Below the pieces are notes generated by a model that ran no database searches, was not told the origin of the DNA, and was given only the letters and a program-made list of their open reading frames with translations. DNA of 64,000 bases from Gammaproteobacteria bacterium (lineage in GTDB: Bacteria > Pseudomonadota > Gammaproteobacteria > UBA4575): contig JAWPMW010000001.1 in the NCBI GenBank assembly GCA_033344735.1, positions 2,114,171 through 2,178,170 of the forward strand. The letters run 5' to 3'. Shown piece after piece: positions 35,448-43,474 of the stretch; within the stretch, counting starts at the first letter, position 1; every line of letters begins with the position of its first letter. Both the position numbers and the translations under genes were made by a program.

Positions 35448-36224
35448 TTATATGTTTGTGGCCCTTGTGCCTAATACAACATCCTTTCCACGTAACTGTG
35501 TAAGTGTGGAGTGCCCGCCATGCAATATGACATCTTGTGAAAGAGAAGGTATTTCTTTGGCAATTGTTAACAGTATCTCTTCGCCTGTTCGGTTCTCATT
35601 GCTTGCAACTAATTCAACTAAACGCGCAGTCACTGGGTTCATTGCCATGAACCCAACTTTATCTTGCTGGTCTCGATAGACTAAAATAAATGTTGGTTGT
35701 TCAGGAGTAGTGTCCGGTTGAAAGTCCGGTTTGATTTTATGCACTGGATAATCGTAACGATTAAGTTGAACCAGCGGCGATAGTACTGGTATCTGCTTTA
35801 ATAAATTACCTTCCTTATTAATATTGCTCCATTCAATTTCCGCATCAAGGAAAGACAACATTATCTCTAGCCACTCATAATGAGTTAGCTCCAATAGAAA
35901 TCCTGGGTCTTCGGGCTGAGGTTCGCGTTCTTCATTTAGATAAATAAGAAATTCTTTAGATATGTCTTTAAAGTAAGGCGAATGACTTGTATGGGTGGAG
36001 AAAAAATCTCTTACCATCTTATGCCAGTCTTCATCGTTATAGAGTTTACGTGTAACTGGGAAACCGCTAGATAAAAATCCTTGAACGTTCTTATAGAGTA
36101 AGCCGCGATAGATTTCCATGCGACGATCTTCGATGTTAGCAGGAGCAGAATTCTTTTCAGGATCTCGCAAGTGCGCAGTAAATTCAAATTGAATGTCTTT
36201 AAAGTTATGCTCTGATTTAGGCAT
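35448..36224 (-). CDS. hvfC: HvfC-like DUF2063 partner of the MNIO enzyme
   Basis: A 258-aa DUF2063 protein. The N-terminal helical domain is typical (FTAHLRDPEKNSAPANIEDRRMEIYRGLLYKNVQGFLSSGFPV); the C-terminal half binds substrate in studied homologues (RDQQDKVGFMAMNPVTARLVEL). Such proteins bring the precursor peptide to the DUF692 multinuclear iron oxidase. The start overlaps the end of hvfB by 8 nt, indicating coupled translation. Last gene of the minus-strand locus. Confidence 0.92.
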   Translation of the reverse strand: MPKSEHNFKDIQFEFTAHLRDPEKNSAPANIEDRRMEIYRGLLYKNVQGFLSSGFPVTRKLYNDEDWHKMVRDFFSTHTSHSPYFKDISKEFLIYLNEEREPQPEDPGFLLELTHYEWLEIMLSFLDAEIEWSNINKEGNLLKQIPVLSPLVQLNRYDYPVHKIKPDFQPDTTPEQPTFILVYRDQQDKVGFMAMNPVTARLVELVASNENRTGEEILLTIAKEIPSLSQDVILHGGHSTLTQLRGKDVVLGTRATNI

Positions 36225-37086
36225 GAGCTGTCACCGCATTTTCAGTGGAGCCCCACTTTTTCTGTAGTTGGCAAATCTGATCAACCTCTTTCATTAATAC
36301 TGGTAGTTCAGGGATATTAAAATCTCTTTCCAATAATGTTGGGAAAACACCAAATGTTTCATAAGCCGTATCTAGTATTGTCCACACTGATTCGATCACA
36401 TCAGCACCGTGCGTATCCACGATCAAATCTTCATCCTCGTTGAAATGTCCTGCGATATGGCAGTATGTAATGCGTTCTTTAGGTAGTGACTGTAAAAAAG
36501 TAATTGGGTTGTAGTTGTGATTGACTGAATTGACGTAAATATTATTGACGTCTAGTAATAGCTCGCAATCTGCTTCATCTAATACCGCTTTGAGAAATTC
36601 AATTTCTTCCATCTCTTTACCTGGTGCGGCATAGTAAGAAGCATTCTCCATGGCTATGCGCTGCCCAAGAATATCTTGTACCTGTTTAATGCGGTCTGCG
36701 ACGTAATGTACTGCTTCATTGGTAAATGGAATAGGCATTAAGTCATACAAGTGGCCTTGATCTGAGCAATACGTTAAGTGTTCTGTGTATTTAAGAATAT
36801 TATGTTGTTGCATGAACTTTTTAATATCTTTAACTAATTCCAAATCTAGCGCAGTTGGTCCGCCTATAGATAAAGATAAGCCATGAGCGACAAAATCATA
36901 ACGCTCAGTGTATTCACGGAAACGCTTGCCTAAACGTCCACCCATGCCAATCCAGTTTTCTGGTGCAACTTCCATAAATTTAACTTGTGTTGGATTCATT
37001 TCTAAAAGTTGTTCCATCATGTGGCCTCGTCTGAGTCCTAAACCGGCACCACTGACACAATATTCTTTACTCATTTTTCTATCCAT
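36217..37086 (-). CDS. hvfB: HvfB-like multinuclear non-heme iron oxidase (DUF692)
   Basis: A 289-aa DUF692 TIM-barrel enzyme. Conserved metal and catalytic blocks are visible: GLGLRRGHMMEQL, VAHGLSLSIGG, YTEHLTYCSDQGH, IAMENASYY, LLLDVNNIYVNSVNH, TYCHIAGHF, DTHGADV and LLERDFNIPEL. MNIO enzymes use two or three irons and O2 to convert peptide cysteines to oxazolone/thioamide or thiooxazole groups that bind copper. A second Met at codon 5 is an alternative start; neither has a strong RBS. It sits between doxX and hvfC. Confidence 0.94.
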   Translation of the reverse strand: MDRKMSKEYCVSGAGLGLRRGHMMEQLLEMNPTQVKFMEVAPENWIGMGGRLGKRFREYTERYDFVAHGLSLSIGGPTALDLELVKDIKKFMQQHNILKYTEHLTYCSDQGHLYDLMPIPFTNEAVHYVADRIKQVQDILGQRIAMENASYYAAPGKEMEEIEFLKAVLDEADCELLLDVNNIYVNSVNHNYNPITFLQSLPKERITYCHIAGHFNEDEDLIVDTHGADVIESVWTILDTAYETFGVFPTLLERDFNIPELPVLMKEVDQICQLQKKWGSTENAVTAHA

Positions 37087-37120
37087 AGAGACTAAGACTT
37101 CAAAATTATACTGTTAGTTC

Positions 37121-37720
37121 CTATAGTCTGGTTCCAGAGAATCGAGAGAGATAATAGTCAACGCTAAGGTATTTACCTGCTCCCATAAAGAAGAGTGCTA
37201 ATAGCATAATGAAATAAGAGGCTGACACTTCGATGCCATTTTTTAAAATAGTGATAGATCCAGCTTCTGTTAAATACTTATAATTAGCATTTTTCTTTAA
37301 TACGTCTTTAACAATTGTTTTGCGTTTATTACCTTCTTCAATGAGATCAGTCTTCCATTCCCAAGGAACAGTTTGTTTTGCTTCATGAAACTGATGCCAG
37401 CCATTGTCCCAATGTGCGGTAGTTGCCGCTACTACCATTGTGATCATGAGTGGTATAGCAAACCAGCGAACTGCAAAGCCAATTAATAGAGCAATCCCAC
37501 CCAGAAATTCAGCGCCTCCTGATAGATATACCATTAAGGTTGGGAAAGGCAGTCCTAGCGAATGCTCAAACCATAATGCAGTGTTTGTTACGTCACCTAA
37601 TTTTGAAAGGCCGGCATAAATCATAATCGGCGCTAAAAAAAGACGTAGTAAAAGCGGTGCTAAAAATTCTAAGGCGCGAAGTTTGTCAAAAATTGAATTG
37701 ATGAAATTAATTATGCCCAT
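37121..37720 (-). CDS. DoxX-family membrane protein (HvfE-like)
   Basis: The start is set at 37720, where an ATG follows GGGAG at 8 nt; an in-frame TTG 15 nt upstream would place the RBS inside the gene. The 199-aa product has four membrane helices with the DoxX signature LLLRLFLAPIMIYAGLSKLG and GGAEFLGGIALLIGF. An unusual insert of about 70 mostly polar, charged residues (AHWDNGWHQFHEAKQ... to ILKNGIEV) lies before the last helix. DoxX proteins accompany DUF692/DUF2063 pairs; the role is probably redox or membrane anchoring of maturation. Confidence 0.9.
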   Translation of the reverse strand: MGIINFINSIFDKLRALEFLAPLLLRLFLAPIMIYAGLSKLGDVTNTALWFEHSLGLPFPTLMVYLSGGAEFLGGIALLIGFAVRWFAIPLMITMVVAATTAHWDNGWHQFHEAKQTVPWEWKTDLIEEGNKRKTIVKDVLKKNANYKYLTEAGSITILKNGIEVSASYFIMLLALFFMGAGKYLSVDYYLSRFSGTRL

Positions 37721-37751
37721 AACGGCTTCTCCCAAGGTCTAGTTTATTTTT

Positions 37752-39263
37752 TTAAGTATGTACATATGTTCTTTCACTCGAATATAGTTCGTCTAAAGGA
37801 ATGGATCTTCCTTGTGGGCTAACAATATAAGCGTGTTGTCTACGTAACTGACGTGGTTCCACTACCCCACACGAATGAGCTATTACTCCTACTTCATAGA
37901 CCATGTTTTTAACGTAATTCCTTACACGTTCAGTTTTATTTTTAGGATCGAGTCCACTCTGTAGGTCTTTGTCATGTGTGGTGATACCAGTGGGACAGGT
38001 GTTTTTATTGCATTGCAACGCTTGGATGCAGCCAATTGAAAACATAAAACCTCGTGCCGAGGTAATAAAGTCTGCACCAGTTGCTAGTGCCCAAGCGACT
38101 TCTACAGGAGTCACTAATTTTCCTGAAGCGATCACTTTTATGCGATCACGTAGGCCATGTTGCTTTAATTTGTTGATCAGTAAAGGCAGACTCTGCTTGA
38201 TTGGCAAGCCGACATTATCCATTAAACTCATTGGAGCAGCACCAGTGCCACCGTCTCCACTGTCTATTGTGATAAAGTCAGGTGCGATTTCAATGCCACG
38301 TTCATTAATGGTTTTGAATAAATCATCTAGCCAATCGCGTGCACCAATAACTGTTTTAAAGCCTACTGGCTTACCTGTTGTATCGCGTATGGTTGATAAC
38401 ATATCGAGTAACTCATCAATAGAATTGATATCAATATGTCTATTAGGGCTGATAGAGTCAGTGCCGACGGGTATGCCGCGGATATTGGCTATTTCTTCAT
38501 TCACTTTTGCGGCAGGCAAAATACCACCTTTACCAGGTTTAGCACCTTGCGCTAATTTTAGTTCAAACATTTTAACCTGGCTATGAGATGCAACTGCTGC
38601 TAGCTTTTCTATATTGAGGTTTCCTTGATGGTCGCGCACACCATATTTTGCAGTGCCTATTTGAAAAACAATATCAGCTCCGCCTTCTAAGTGGTAAGGG
38701 GATAGACCGCCTTCGCCGGTATTCATCCAACATCCCGCTTCACGAGCACCATTAGATAATGCTAAAACTGCGGGTTTAGAGATGGCGCCATAACTCATTC
38801 CGGATATATTATAAATAGAGCGTGTGGTATAGGGATGCTTGCAATGCTGGCCGATAGTGACTTCACCAGGCTCAGCTGAATCAATACTTAACTTGGGAAA
38901 AGGGCAGTTTCCAAAAATAACTGTCCCAGGTTTATATAAGTCGCGAGTAGAACCAAAAGCAATAGTTGAGTCTATGTCTTTAGATGCTCGATATACCCAT
39001 GTTCTTTCTGCTCTATTAAATGGTAGTTCCTCGCGATCCATTGCAAAAAAATATTGACGGAAAAATTCGCCCATGTGTTCGAAGAAGTAACGAAAACGGC
39101 CAATTACAGGATAGTTATGTCGAATTGCTTGTTTTGTTTGGGAGCGATCAATGACATATAGAACAGCAACAATAATGATGCCGGCTCCAATGATGAATAT
39201 AAATAGGAACGCTAAGATTTCAAGAGTGGCTAATGCGAAGCCCGATAACTCATGCATCTCCAT
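37752..39263 (-). CDS. Membrane-anchored FMN-binding glutamate-synthase-like oxidoreductase
   Basis: A 503-aa protein. One N-terminal membrane helix (residues about 10-38) is followed by the FMN/3Fe-4S domain of glutamate synthase: NISGMSYGAISKPAVLALS, GEGGLSPYHLEGG, ELKLAQGAKPGKGGILPAAK, DSGDGGTGAAP and the cluster motif CIQALQCNKNTCP (Cx5Cx4C). The glutaminase domain of GltB is absent, so it cannot be an ordinary GOGAT by itself. It lies inside the hvf locus, 31 nt upstream of doxX, downstream of the precursor gene and its terminator. Inference: an electron donor or independent oxidoreductase tied to peptide maturation. Confidence 0.9.
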   Translation of the reverse strand: MEMHELSGFALATLEILAFLFIFIIGAGIIIVAVLYVIDRSQTKQAIRHNYPVIGRFRYFFEHMGEFFRQYFFAMDREELPFNRAERTWVYRASKDIDSTIAFGSTRDLYKPGTVIFGNCPFPKLSIDSAEPGEVTIGQHCKHPYTTRSIYNISGMSYGAISKPAVLALSNGAREAGCWMNTGEGGLSPYHLEGGADIVFQIGTAKYGVRDHQGNLNIEKLAAVASHSQVKMFELKLAQGAKPGKGGILPAAKVNEEIANIRGIPVGTDSISPNRHIDINSIDELLDMLSTIRDTTGKPVGFKTVIGARDWLDDLFKTINERGIEIAPDFITIDSGDGGTGAAPMSLMDNVGLPIKQSLPLLINKLKQHGLRDRIKVIASGKLVTPVEVAWALATGADFITSARGFMFSIGCIQALQCNKNTCPTGITTHDKDLQSGLDPKNKTERVRNYVKNMVYEVGVIAHSCGVVEPRQLRRQHAYIVSPQGRSIPLDELYSSERTYVHT

Positions 39264-39316
39264 TTGGATTCTCCAACATATATGTCTGATGTCTTAGTAT
39301 AGGTTAATCTTAGGTT

Positions 39317-39353
39317 AAAAAAACGGCGGGCCCTGTTAAGGGGTCCGCCGTTT
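39317..39353 (-). terminator. Terminator/attenuator after the hvfA-like precursor gene
   Basis: Minus-strand stem AAACGGCGGACCCC / GGGCCCGCCGTTT with a short AT-rich loop, followed by seven T (plus-strand A-run 39317-39323). It separates the precursor from the maturation genes, so precursor mRNA should exceed that of the enzymes through partial read-through. Confidence 0.88.
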
Positions 39354-39427
39354 AGGTGTTATAGATTCGATAAATGTATGAATCTAGAGCTGGTATCAAT
39401 GTTGATACCTATGTGACTTAGTATTGC

Positions 39428-39766
39428 TTAGCTCTCGCCACATTTACCTTCGCCACATTTACCTTCGCCGCACTTACCTTCTTCGGCTTTTTCTTCACCA
39501 CATTTACCTTCGCCGCACTTACCTTCGCCGCACTTACCTTCTTCGGCTTTTTCTTCACCACATTTACCTTCACCACATTTACCTTCGCCGCACTTACCTT
39601 CACCACATTTACCTTCGTGGCCATCTGCCACCATGTAGCCTGAAGAAAGCTCAGTTAGATCAAATGGATTAGCGTCAGCATTTGCTGTAGGCATCGCGAT
39701 AACACCAGCTGTTAAAGCAACTCCTACTGCAGCTGCGATTGGCTTAAGTTCAAATTTCTTAGACAT
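39428..39766 (-). CDS. hvfA: HvfA-like RiPP precursor with ten EGKCG repeats
   Basis: A 112-aa precursor. Residues 1-30 form a signal peptide (MSKKFELKPIAAAVG..., cleavage after ANA). A short conserved core NPFDLTELSSGYMVADGH follows (33-50). Residues 51-110 are twelve pentapeptides: ten EGKCG and two EEKAE spacers arranged 4-3-3. In studied homologues the Cys of EGKCG is oxidised by the DUF692/DUF2063 pair to copper-binding heterocycles. It has RBS GGAGAAAG, a TATAAT-like -10 at 39818-39823 and its own terminator, so it is separately and probably strongly transcribed. Confidence 0.94.
   Translation of the reverse strand: MSKKFELKPIAAAVGVALTAGVIAMPTANADANPFDLTELSSGYMVADGHEGKCGEGKCGEGKCGEGKCGEEKAEEGKCGEGKCGEGKCGEEKAEEGKCGEGKCGEGKCGES
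39437..39616 (-). repeat. 15-bp coding tandem repeat with 60-bp higher-order unit
   Basis: Twelve in-frame 15-bp units encode the EGKCG/EEKAE array. A 60-bp block (EEKAE plus three EGKCG) repeats, with CTTCGGCTTTTTCTTCACCA at 39481-39500 recurring exactly at 39541-39560. Such identity suggests recent duplication and possible copy-number change between strains. Confidence 0.92.
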
Positions 39767-39883
39767 TTACTTTCTCCATGATTGGTTTGTAAAAAGGGTA
39801 CTGCAAAATACTTTTGGATTATAACTTCCTTGCATTAGAGACCTTGTCTTAGGGCTTTATATTACAAGGGACTTGATTGAATT

Positions 39884-39910
39884 ATTAACCTTATTAAAAA
39901 TAAGGTTAAT
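39884..39910. promoter_or_regulatory. Perfect 12-bp inverted repeat upstream of the hvfA-like gene
   Basis: ATTAACCTTATT, spacer AAA, AATAAGGTTAAT. It lies 118 nt upstream of the precursor start and has no T-run on either strand, so it is not a standard terminator of nth. It could be an operator or an mRNA processing hairpin. Confidence 0.45.
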
Positions 39911-39983
39911 TGCTTACACATTTTAGAGTTGATAAAAACAGCTGAGTTCCGAGCTGAATCTTGTGAGTATGTGTCTATATAGA

Positions 39984-40616
39984 TCAGGAAGACTTTTTAC
40001 GGAATTCACATAGATCGTGAATTGTACAATCTCCACATTTGGGATTACGCGCAATGCATGTATAACGTCCATGTAGTATCAGCCAGTGGTGAGCATCACG
40101 CTTAAATTCTTCAGGCACTAGTCTTACTAGGCGTTTCTCAACTTCCAAAACGTTATTTCCTGGAGCAATACCGGTTCTATTAGACACTCTGTATATGTGT
40201 GTATCTACCGCGATCGTGGGATGGCCAAAAGCAGTATTTAGTACCACATTGGCTGTTTTGCGGCCAACACCGGGCAAGGCTTCAAGTGCTCGACGGTCTT
40301 CAGGTACCTGGCTTGAATGTTCATCAATTAAAATCTTACATGTTTTAATAATATTCTTGGCTTTAGTGTTATATAGCCCAATCGTTTTCACATAAGTTTT
40401 TAATTTTTTCTCGCCTAATTTATAAATTGCATCTGGAGTATTGGCGACTTTGTATAGTGGGCCAATAGCTTTATTAACACTGATGTCTGTCGCCTGTGCA
40501 GAAAGAATTACTGCAATGAGTAATTCAAACTCATTACTAAAGTTAAGTTCTGTCGTGGGATGTGGGTTCAACTCGCGTAAGCGAGTAAATATTTGTGTGC
40601 GTTTGGTCTTGTTCAC
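39984..40616 (-). CDS. nth: Endonuclease III
   Basis: A 210-aa DNA glycosylase/AP lyase (E. coli 211 aa) that removes oxidised pyrimidines. The helix-hairpin-helix LPGVGRKTANVV carries the catalytic Lys120, and Asp138 lies in AVDTHIYRV, both at E. coli positions. The C-terminal [4Fe-4S] loop is Cx6Cx2Cx5C (CIARNPKCGDCTIHDLC). It follows the polyferredoxin gene by 15 nt on the same strand, preserving the rnf-nth neighbourhood seen in other gammaproteobacteria. Confidence 0.97.
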   Translation of the reverse strand: MNKTKRTQIFTRLRELNPHPTTELNFSNEFELLIAVILSAQATDISVNKAIGPLYKVANTPDAIYKLGEKKLKTYVKTIGLYNTKAKNIIKTCKILIDEHSSQVPEDRRALEALPGVGRKTANVVLNTAFGHPTIAVDTHIYRVSNRTGIAPGNNVLEVEKRLVRLVPEEFKRDAHHWLILHGRYTCIARNPKCGDCTIHDLCEFRKKSS

Positions 40617-40631
40617 ATTAAATATGAATAA

Positions 40632-41267
40632 TTATTTTTCTAAAGTGGAATTCTTTAGTGCTTGTAGTTTATCAGCGAGTTCATGTTTCTTGTTAGATAA
40701 AAAAGCAAGTTGCTGGAATTTCTTGTTTGCTAATCGTTGATCACGAATTTTTATGCGCTGCTTACTTTCACGAGTAAACATTTTCTTCGCAGTTTTGTAT
40801 TTCAGCATATTTATGCCATAAGCGAATGTCTGAGAAAGTGGAATATTGCTTGGACATACCTTATCGCATTCGCCGCATTGTGTGCATGCAGTTAATGAAT
40901 CTTTTTCTGCTTGATGGAATTTCTTGTTACGGATGTTTGCATATAAAGAGTCTGGATCTAATTTGCTTGGGCAGACAGGAACGCAGTCGTCGCAATGAAT
41001 ACAAGGTTTGTGTTCAGTGAAAAGAGGAGCCAAAGGTTCTACATTATCTAGTACGAAATTAGACTGCATTGAAATGCAATCAACAGGGCATGGCTTAATG
41101 CATAATTTGCAACCAGTACAAAATTGATTAATAACACTATGGAGTTGTTTTGATGCGCCTAAGATGGCATCAAATGGACAGGCTTTAATACATAGTGTGC
41201 AACCAATGCAGCGGTCTTCATCAATAACAGCAAGAGTTTTGCTATATGAGATCGCGTTTGATTCCAT
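40632..41267 (-). CDS. Rnf-derived four-cluster polyferredoxin (RnfB and RnfC ferredoxin parts fused)
   Basis: A 211-aa soluble protein with four [4Fe-4S] motifs: Cys20-23-26-30, 50-53-56-60, 89-92-95-99 and 128-131-134-138. The first pair ([36 protein letters not shown]) matches the RnfB ferredoxin domain. The second pair ([34 protein letters not shown]) and the basic helical tail match the RnfC C-terminus. RnfB's membrane anchor and RnfC's flavin/SLBB parts are missing, and no rnfA, D, G or E is near. It sits between metG and nth, where full rnf operons occur elsewhere. Confidence 0.85.
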   Translation of the reverse strand: MESNAISYSKTLAVIDEDRCIGCTLCIKACPFDAILGASKQLHSVINQFCTGCKLCIKPCPVDCISMQSNFVLDNVEPLAPLFTEHKPCIHCDDCVPVCPSKLDPDSLYANIRNKKFHQAEKDSLTACTQCGECDKVCPSNIPLSQTFAYGINMLKYKTAKKMFTRESKQRIKIRDQRLANKKFQQLAFLSNKKHELADKLQALKNSTLEK

Positions 41268-41277
41268 ACATTAAATA

Positions 41278-43302
41278 CTATTTGACTCGCATGCCTGGTG
41301 TGGCGCCATCGTCAGGATGAATTACAAATAATCCGCTGTCACTACCGCTGGCAGCAAGTACCATGCCTTCAGATAAACCAAAACGCATTTTGCGAGCTTT
41401 AAGGTTGGCTACCATGACGACGAGTTTGCCCTCCAAGTCTTCAGGCTTATATGCACTTTTAATGCCGGCGAATACATTCTTTTGTATACCACCAGTTGGT
41501 TCCCCAAGGTCTAAAGTGAGTTGCAATAGCTTATCTGCTCCCTCGACATGCTGTGCTTTTGCTATACGTGCAATACGTAAATCCAATTTTGTAAAATCAT
41601 CAAATGAGATTTCATCGCTAATAGGATCGCTCGCTTTAGGTGCGGCGTCTTGTTTGGATTCTTCTATCATGGCGTCCACCACGTCTTTTTCGATGCGAGT
41701 GATTAAAGGTTTAAATTTGTTAATTGTGTGACCTGCAGGAAAAGGATCTCCATCAGCTAAGTCACTCCAGGTGATTTCGGTATTAAGAAATGCTTCAGAC
41801 TTTTCTGCAAGCTGCGGCATGACAGGCTTTAAGTATCCAATTAGTAAATGAAACATGTTAATACCAAAGCTACATACTTGGTGGACTTCTTCTCTATTTG
41901 CCTCATCTTTAATGCGCTCCCAGGGTTTGTTTTTATCGATCACCTGATTTGCTGTATCTGCAATGGCCATGATAATTCGTATGGCCTCTGAGTATTTTCG
42001 ATTTTCATAACACTCTTTGATGGCATCGCTACGGTTTACAGCTGCGTGGTAAGTTCCCTCTCCATCTTTAACGATAATATTGTCTGTCAGCTTCGCATCA
42101 AACTTTTTATATATAAAGCCCGCACAGCGACTGGCAATGTTGACTAACTTACCGACTACATCACTGTTGACGCGTTGTTGAAAGTCTTCAAGATTTAAAT
42201 CAATATCAGAAACACCATCGTTTAATTTTGCAGCAAAGTAATAACGTAAGTACTCAGGCTGCAAATGATTTAAGTAAGTACGCGCTTTAATAAATGTACC
42301 GCGTGACTTAGACATTTTTTGTCCGTTGACGGTTAAGAAGCCATGACAGTAAACGCTAGTAGGTGTACGCCATCCTGAACCCATTAATGTTGCCGGCCAA
42401 AATAAAGTATGGAAGTAAGCAATATCTTTCCCTATAAAATGATATAGCTCGGTATCACTGTCGGGTTTCCAAAAAGAATTGAAATCTTCACCAGTCCGAT
42501 CGCAATAATTCTTGAAGCTAGCCATGTAACCTATCGGAGCATCTAACCACACATAAAAATATTTACCAGGTGCATCAGGGATTTCAAAACCAAAATATGG
42601 TGCGTCGCGGGAGATGTCCCAATCTTGTAGTCCATCTTCAAACCATTCGGAAATTTTATTGGCAATTTCTGGTTGTAGACTGCCTGATTGTGTCCACTTT
42701 TTTAACGCAGATTCTAAGGTGCTGAGTTTAAAAAAATAATGCAGATTTTCTTTTTCTATCGGTTCCGCTCCACTAAGTGCAGAGCGCGGGTTGATCAAAT
42801 CTGATGGAGTATAAGTTGCACCACATGCCTCGCAGTTATCGCCATACTGATCTTCCGTTTTACATTTTGGGCAGGTACCCCGTACAAAGCGATCAGGTAA
42901 AAATACTTTTTCTATAGGATCGAATAAATCGGTGACTGTTTTAGTGCTGATATAACCGTTACTTTGCAGAGCTTTAAATATGCTAGTTGCAAAGTATTTA
43001 TTTTCTTCTGAATGTGTACTGTGGAAATTATCAAAATCGACGAGGAAATCGGCAAAATCCTGCTCATGCTCTTGTTTGGTTTTGGCAATCAGCTCCTCGG
43101 GTGTTATCTCTTCCTGTTGGGCACGAATCATGATTGGAGTTCCATGAGCATCGTCAGCACATACGTAGATGCACTGGTGGCCACACATTTTCTGAAAGCG
43201 CGCCCATACATCCGTTTGTATGTATTCGACGAGATGCCCTAAGTGGATAGAGCCATTCGCATAGGGTAAGGCGCTAGTAACTAAAATTCTTCGATTATTC
43301 AC
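41278..43302 (-). CDS. metG: Methionyl-tRNA synthetase
   Basis: A class I synthetase of about 674 aa with the C-terminal tRNA-binding domain. HLGH signature in [20 protein letters not shown] in [12 protein letters not shown], a zinc knuckle [18 protein letters not shown], and the Trbp111-like domain from about [12 protein letters not shown] onward. The start is taken as GTG at 43302 (then [13 protein letters not shown]), which aligns with the usual N-terminus; an in-frame TTG at 43317 adds five residues. Neither has a clear RBS. Divergent from mrp. Confidence 0.95.
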   Translation of the reverse strand: MNNRRILVTSALPYANGSIHLGHLVEYIQTDVWARFQKMCGHQCIYVCADDAHGTPIMIRAQQEEITPEELIAKTKQEHEQDFADFLVDFDNFHSTHSEENKYFATSIFKALQSNGYISTKTVTDLFDPIEKVFLPDRFVRGTCPKCKTEDQYGDNCEACGATYTPSDLINPRSALSGAEPIEKENLHYFFKLSTLESALKKWTQSGSLQPEIANKISEWFEDGLQDWDISRDAPYFGFEIPDAPGKYFYVWLDAPIGYMASFKNYCDRTGEDFNSFWKPDSDTELYHFIGKDIAYFHTLFWPATLMGSGWRTPTSVYCHGFLTVNGQKMSKSRGTFIKARTYLNHLQPEYLRYYFAAKLNDGVSDIDLNLEDFQQRVNSDVVGKLVNIASRCAGFIYKKFDAKLTDNIIVKDGEGTYHAAVNRSDAIKECYENRKYSEAIRIIMAIADTANQVIDKNKPWERIKDEANREEVHQVCSFGINMFHLLIGYLKPVMPQLAEKSEAFLNTEITWSDLADGDPFPAGHTINKFKPLITRIEKDVVDAMIEESKQDAAPKASDPISDEISFDDFTKLDLRIARIAKAQHVEGADKLLQLTLDLGEPTGGIQKNVFAGIKSAYKPEDLEGKLVVMVANLKARKMRFGLSEGMVLAASGSDSGLFVIHPDDGATPGMRVK

Positions 43303-43474
43303 GAGTTTACAGAACAATTTGCTTGATGAGGGCGTACCTTACCAGCTTAGTAAAAGTGCGGCTAGATACATTACAACTAGCACTAATATCTCAATCAGGA
43401 GCTAGGAATAGGCCTGCTGGAGTGTTTAACTGCACGCCATTTTTAGAAAATTAGTTACCAAGAGGATTCACCCA

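Noticed and set aside
39437-39616. Regular direct repeats that could suggest a CRISPR or satellite
   Set aside because: The unit is 15 bp, in frame and without unique spacers. It encodes pentapeptides of the precursor.
39424-39672. Long plus-strand reading frame rich in His, Leu, Arg and Tyr opposite the precursor gene
   Set aside because: It is the complement of the 15-bp EGKCG repeat. It has no RBS, and its repetitive composition follows from the coding strand.
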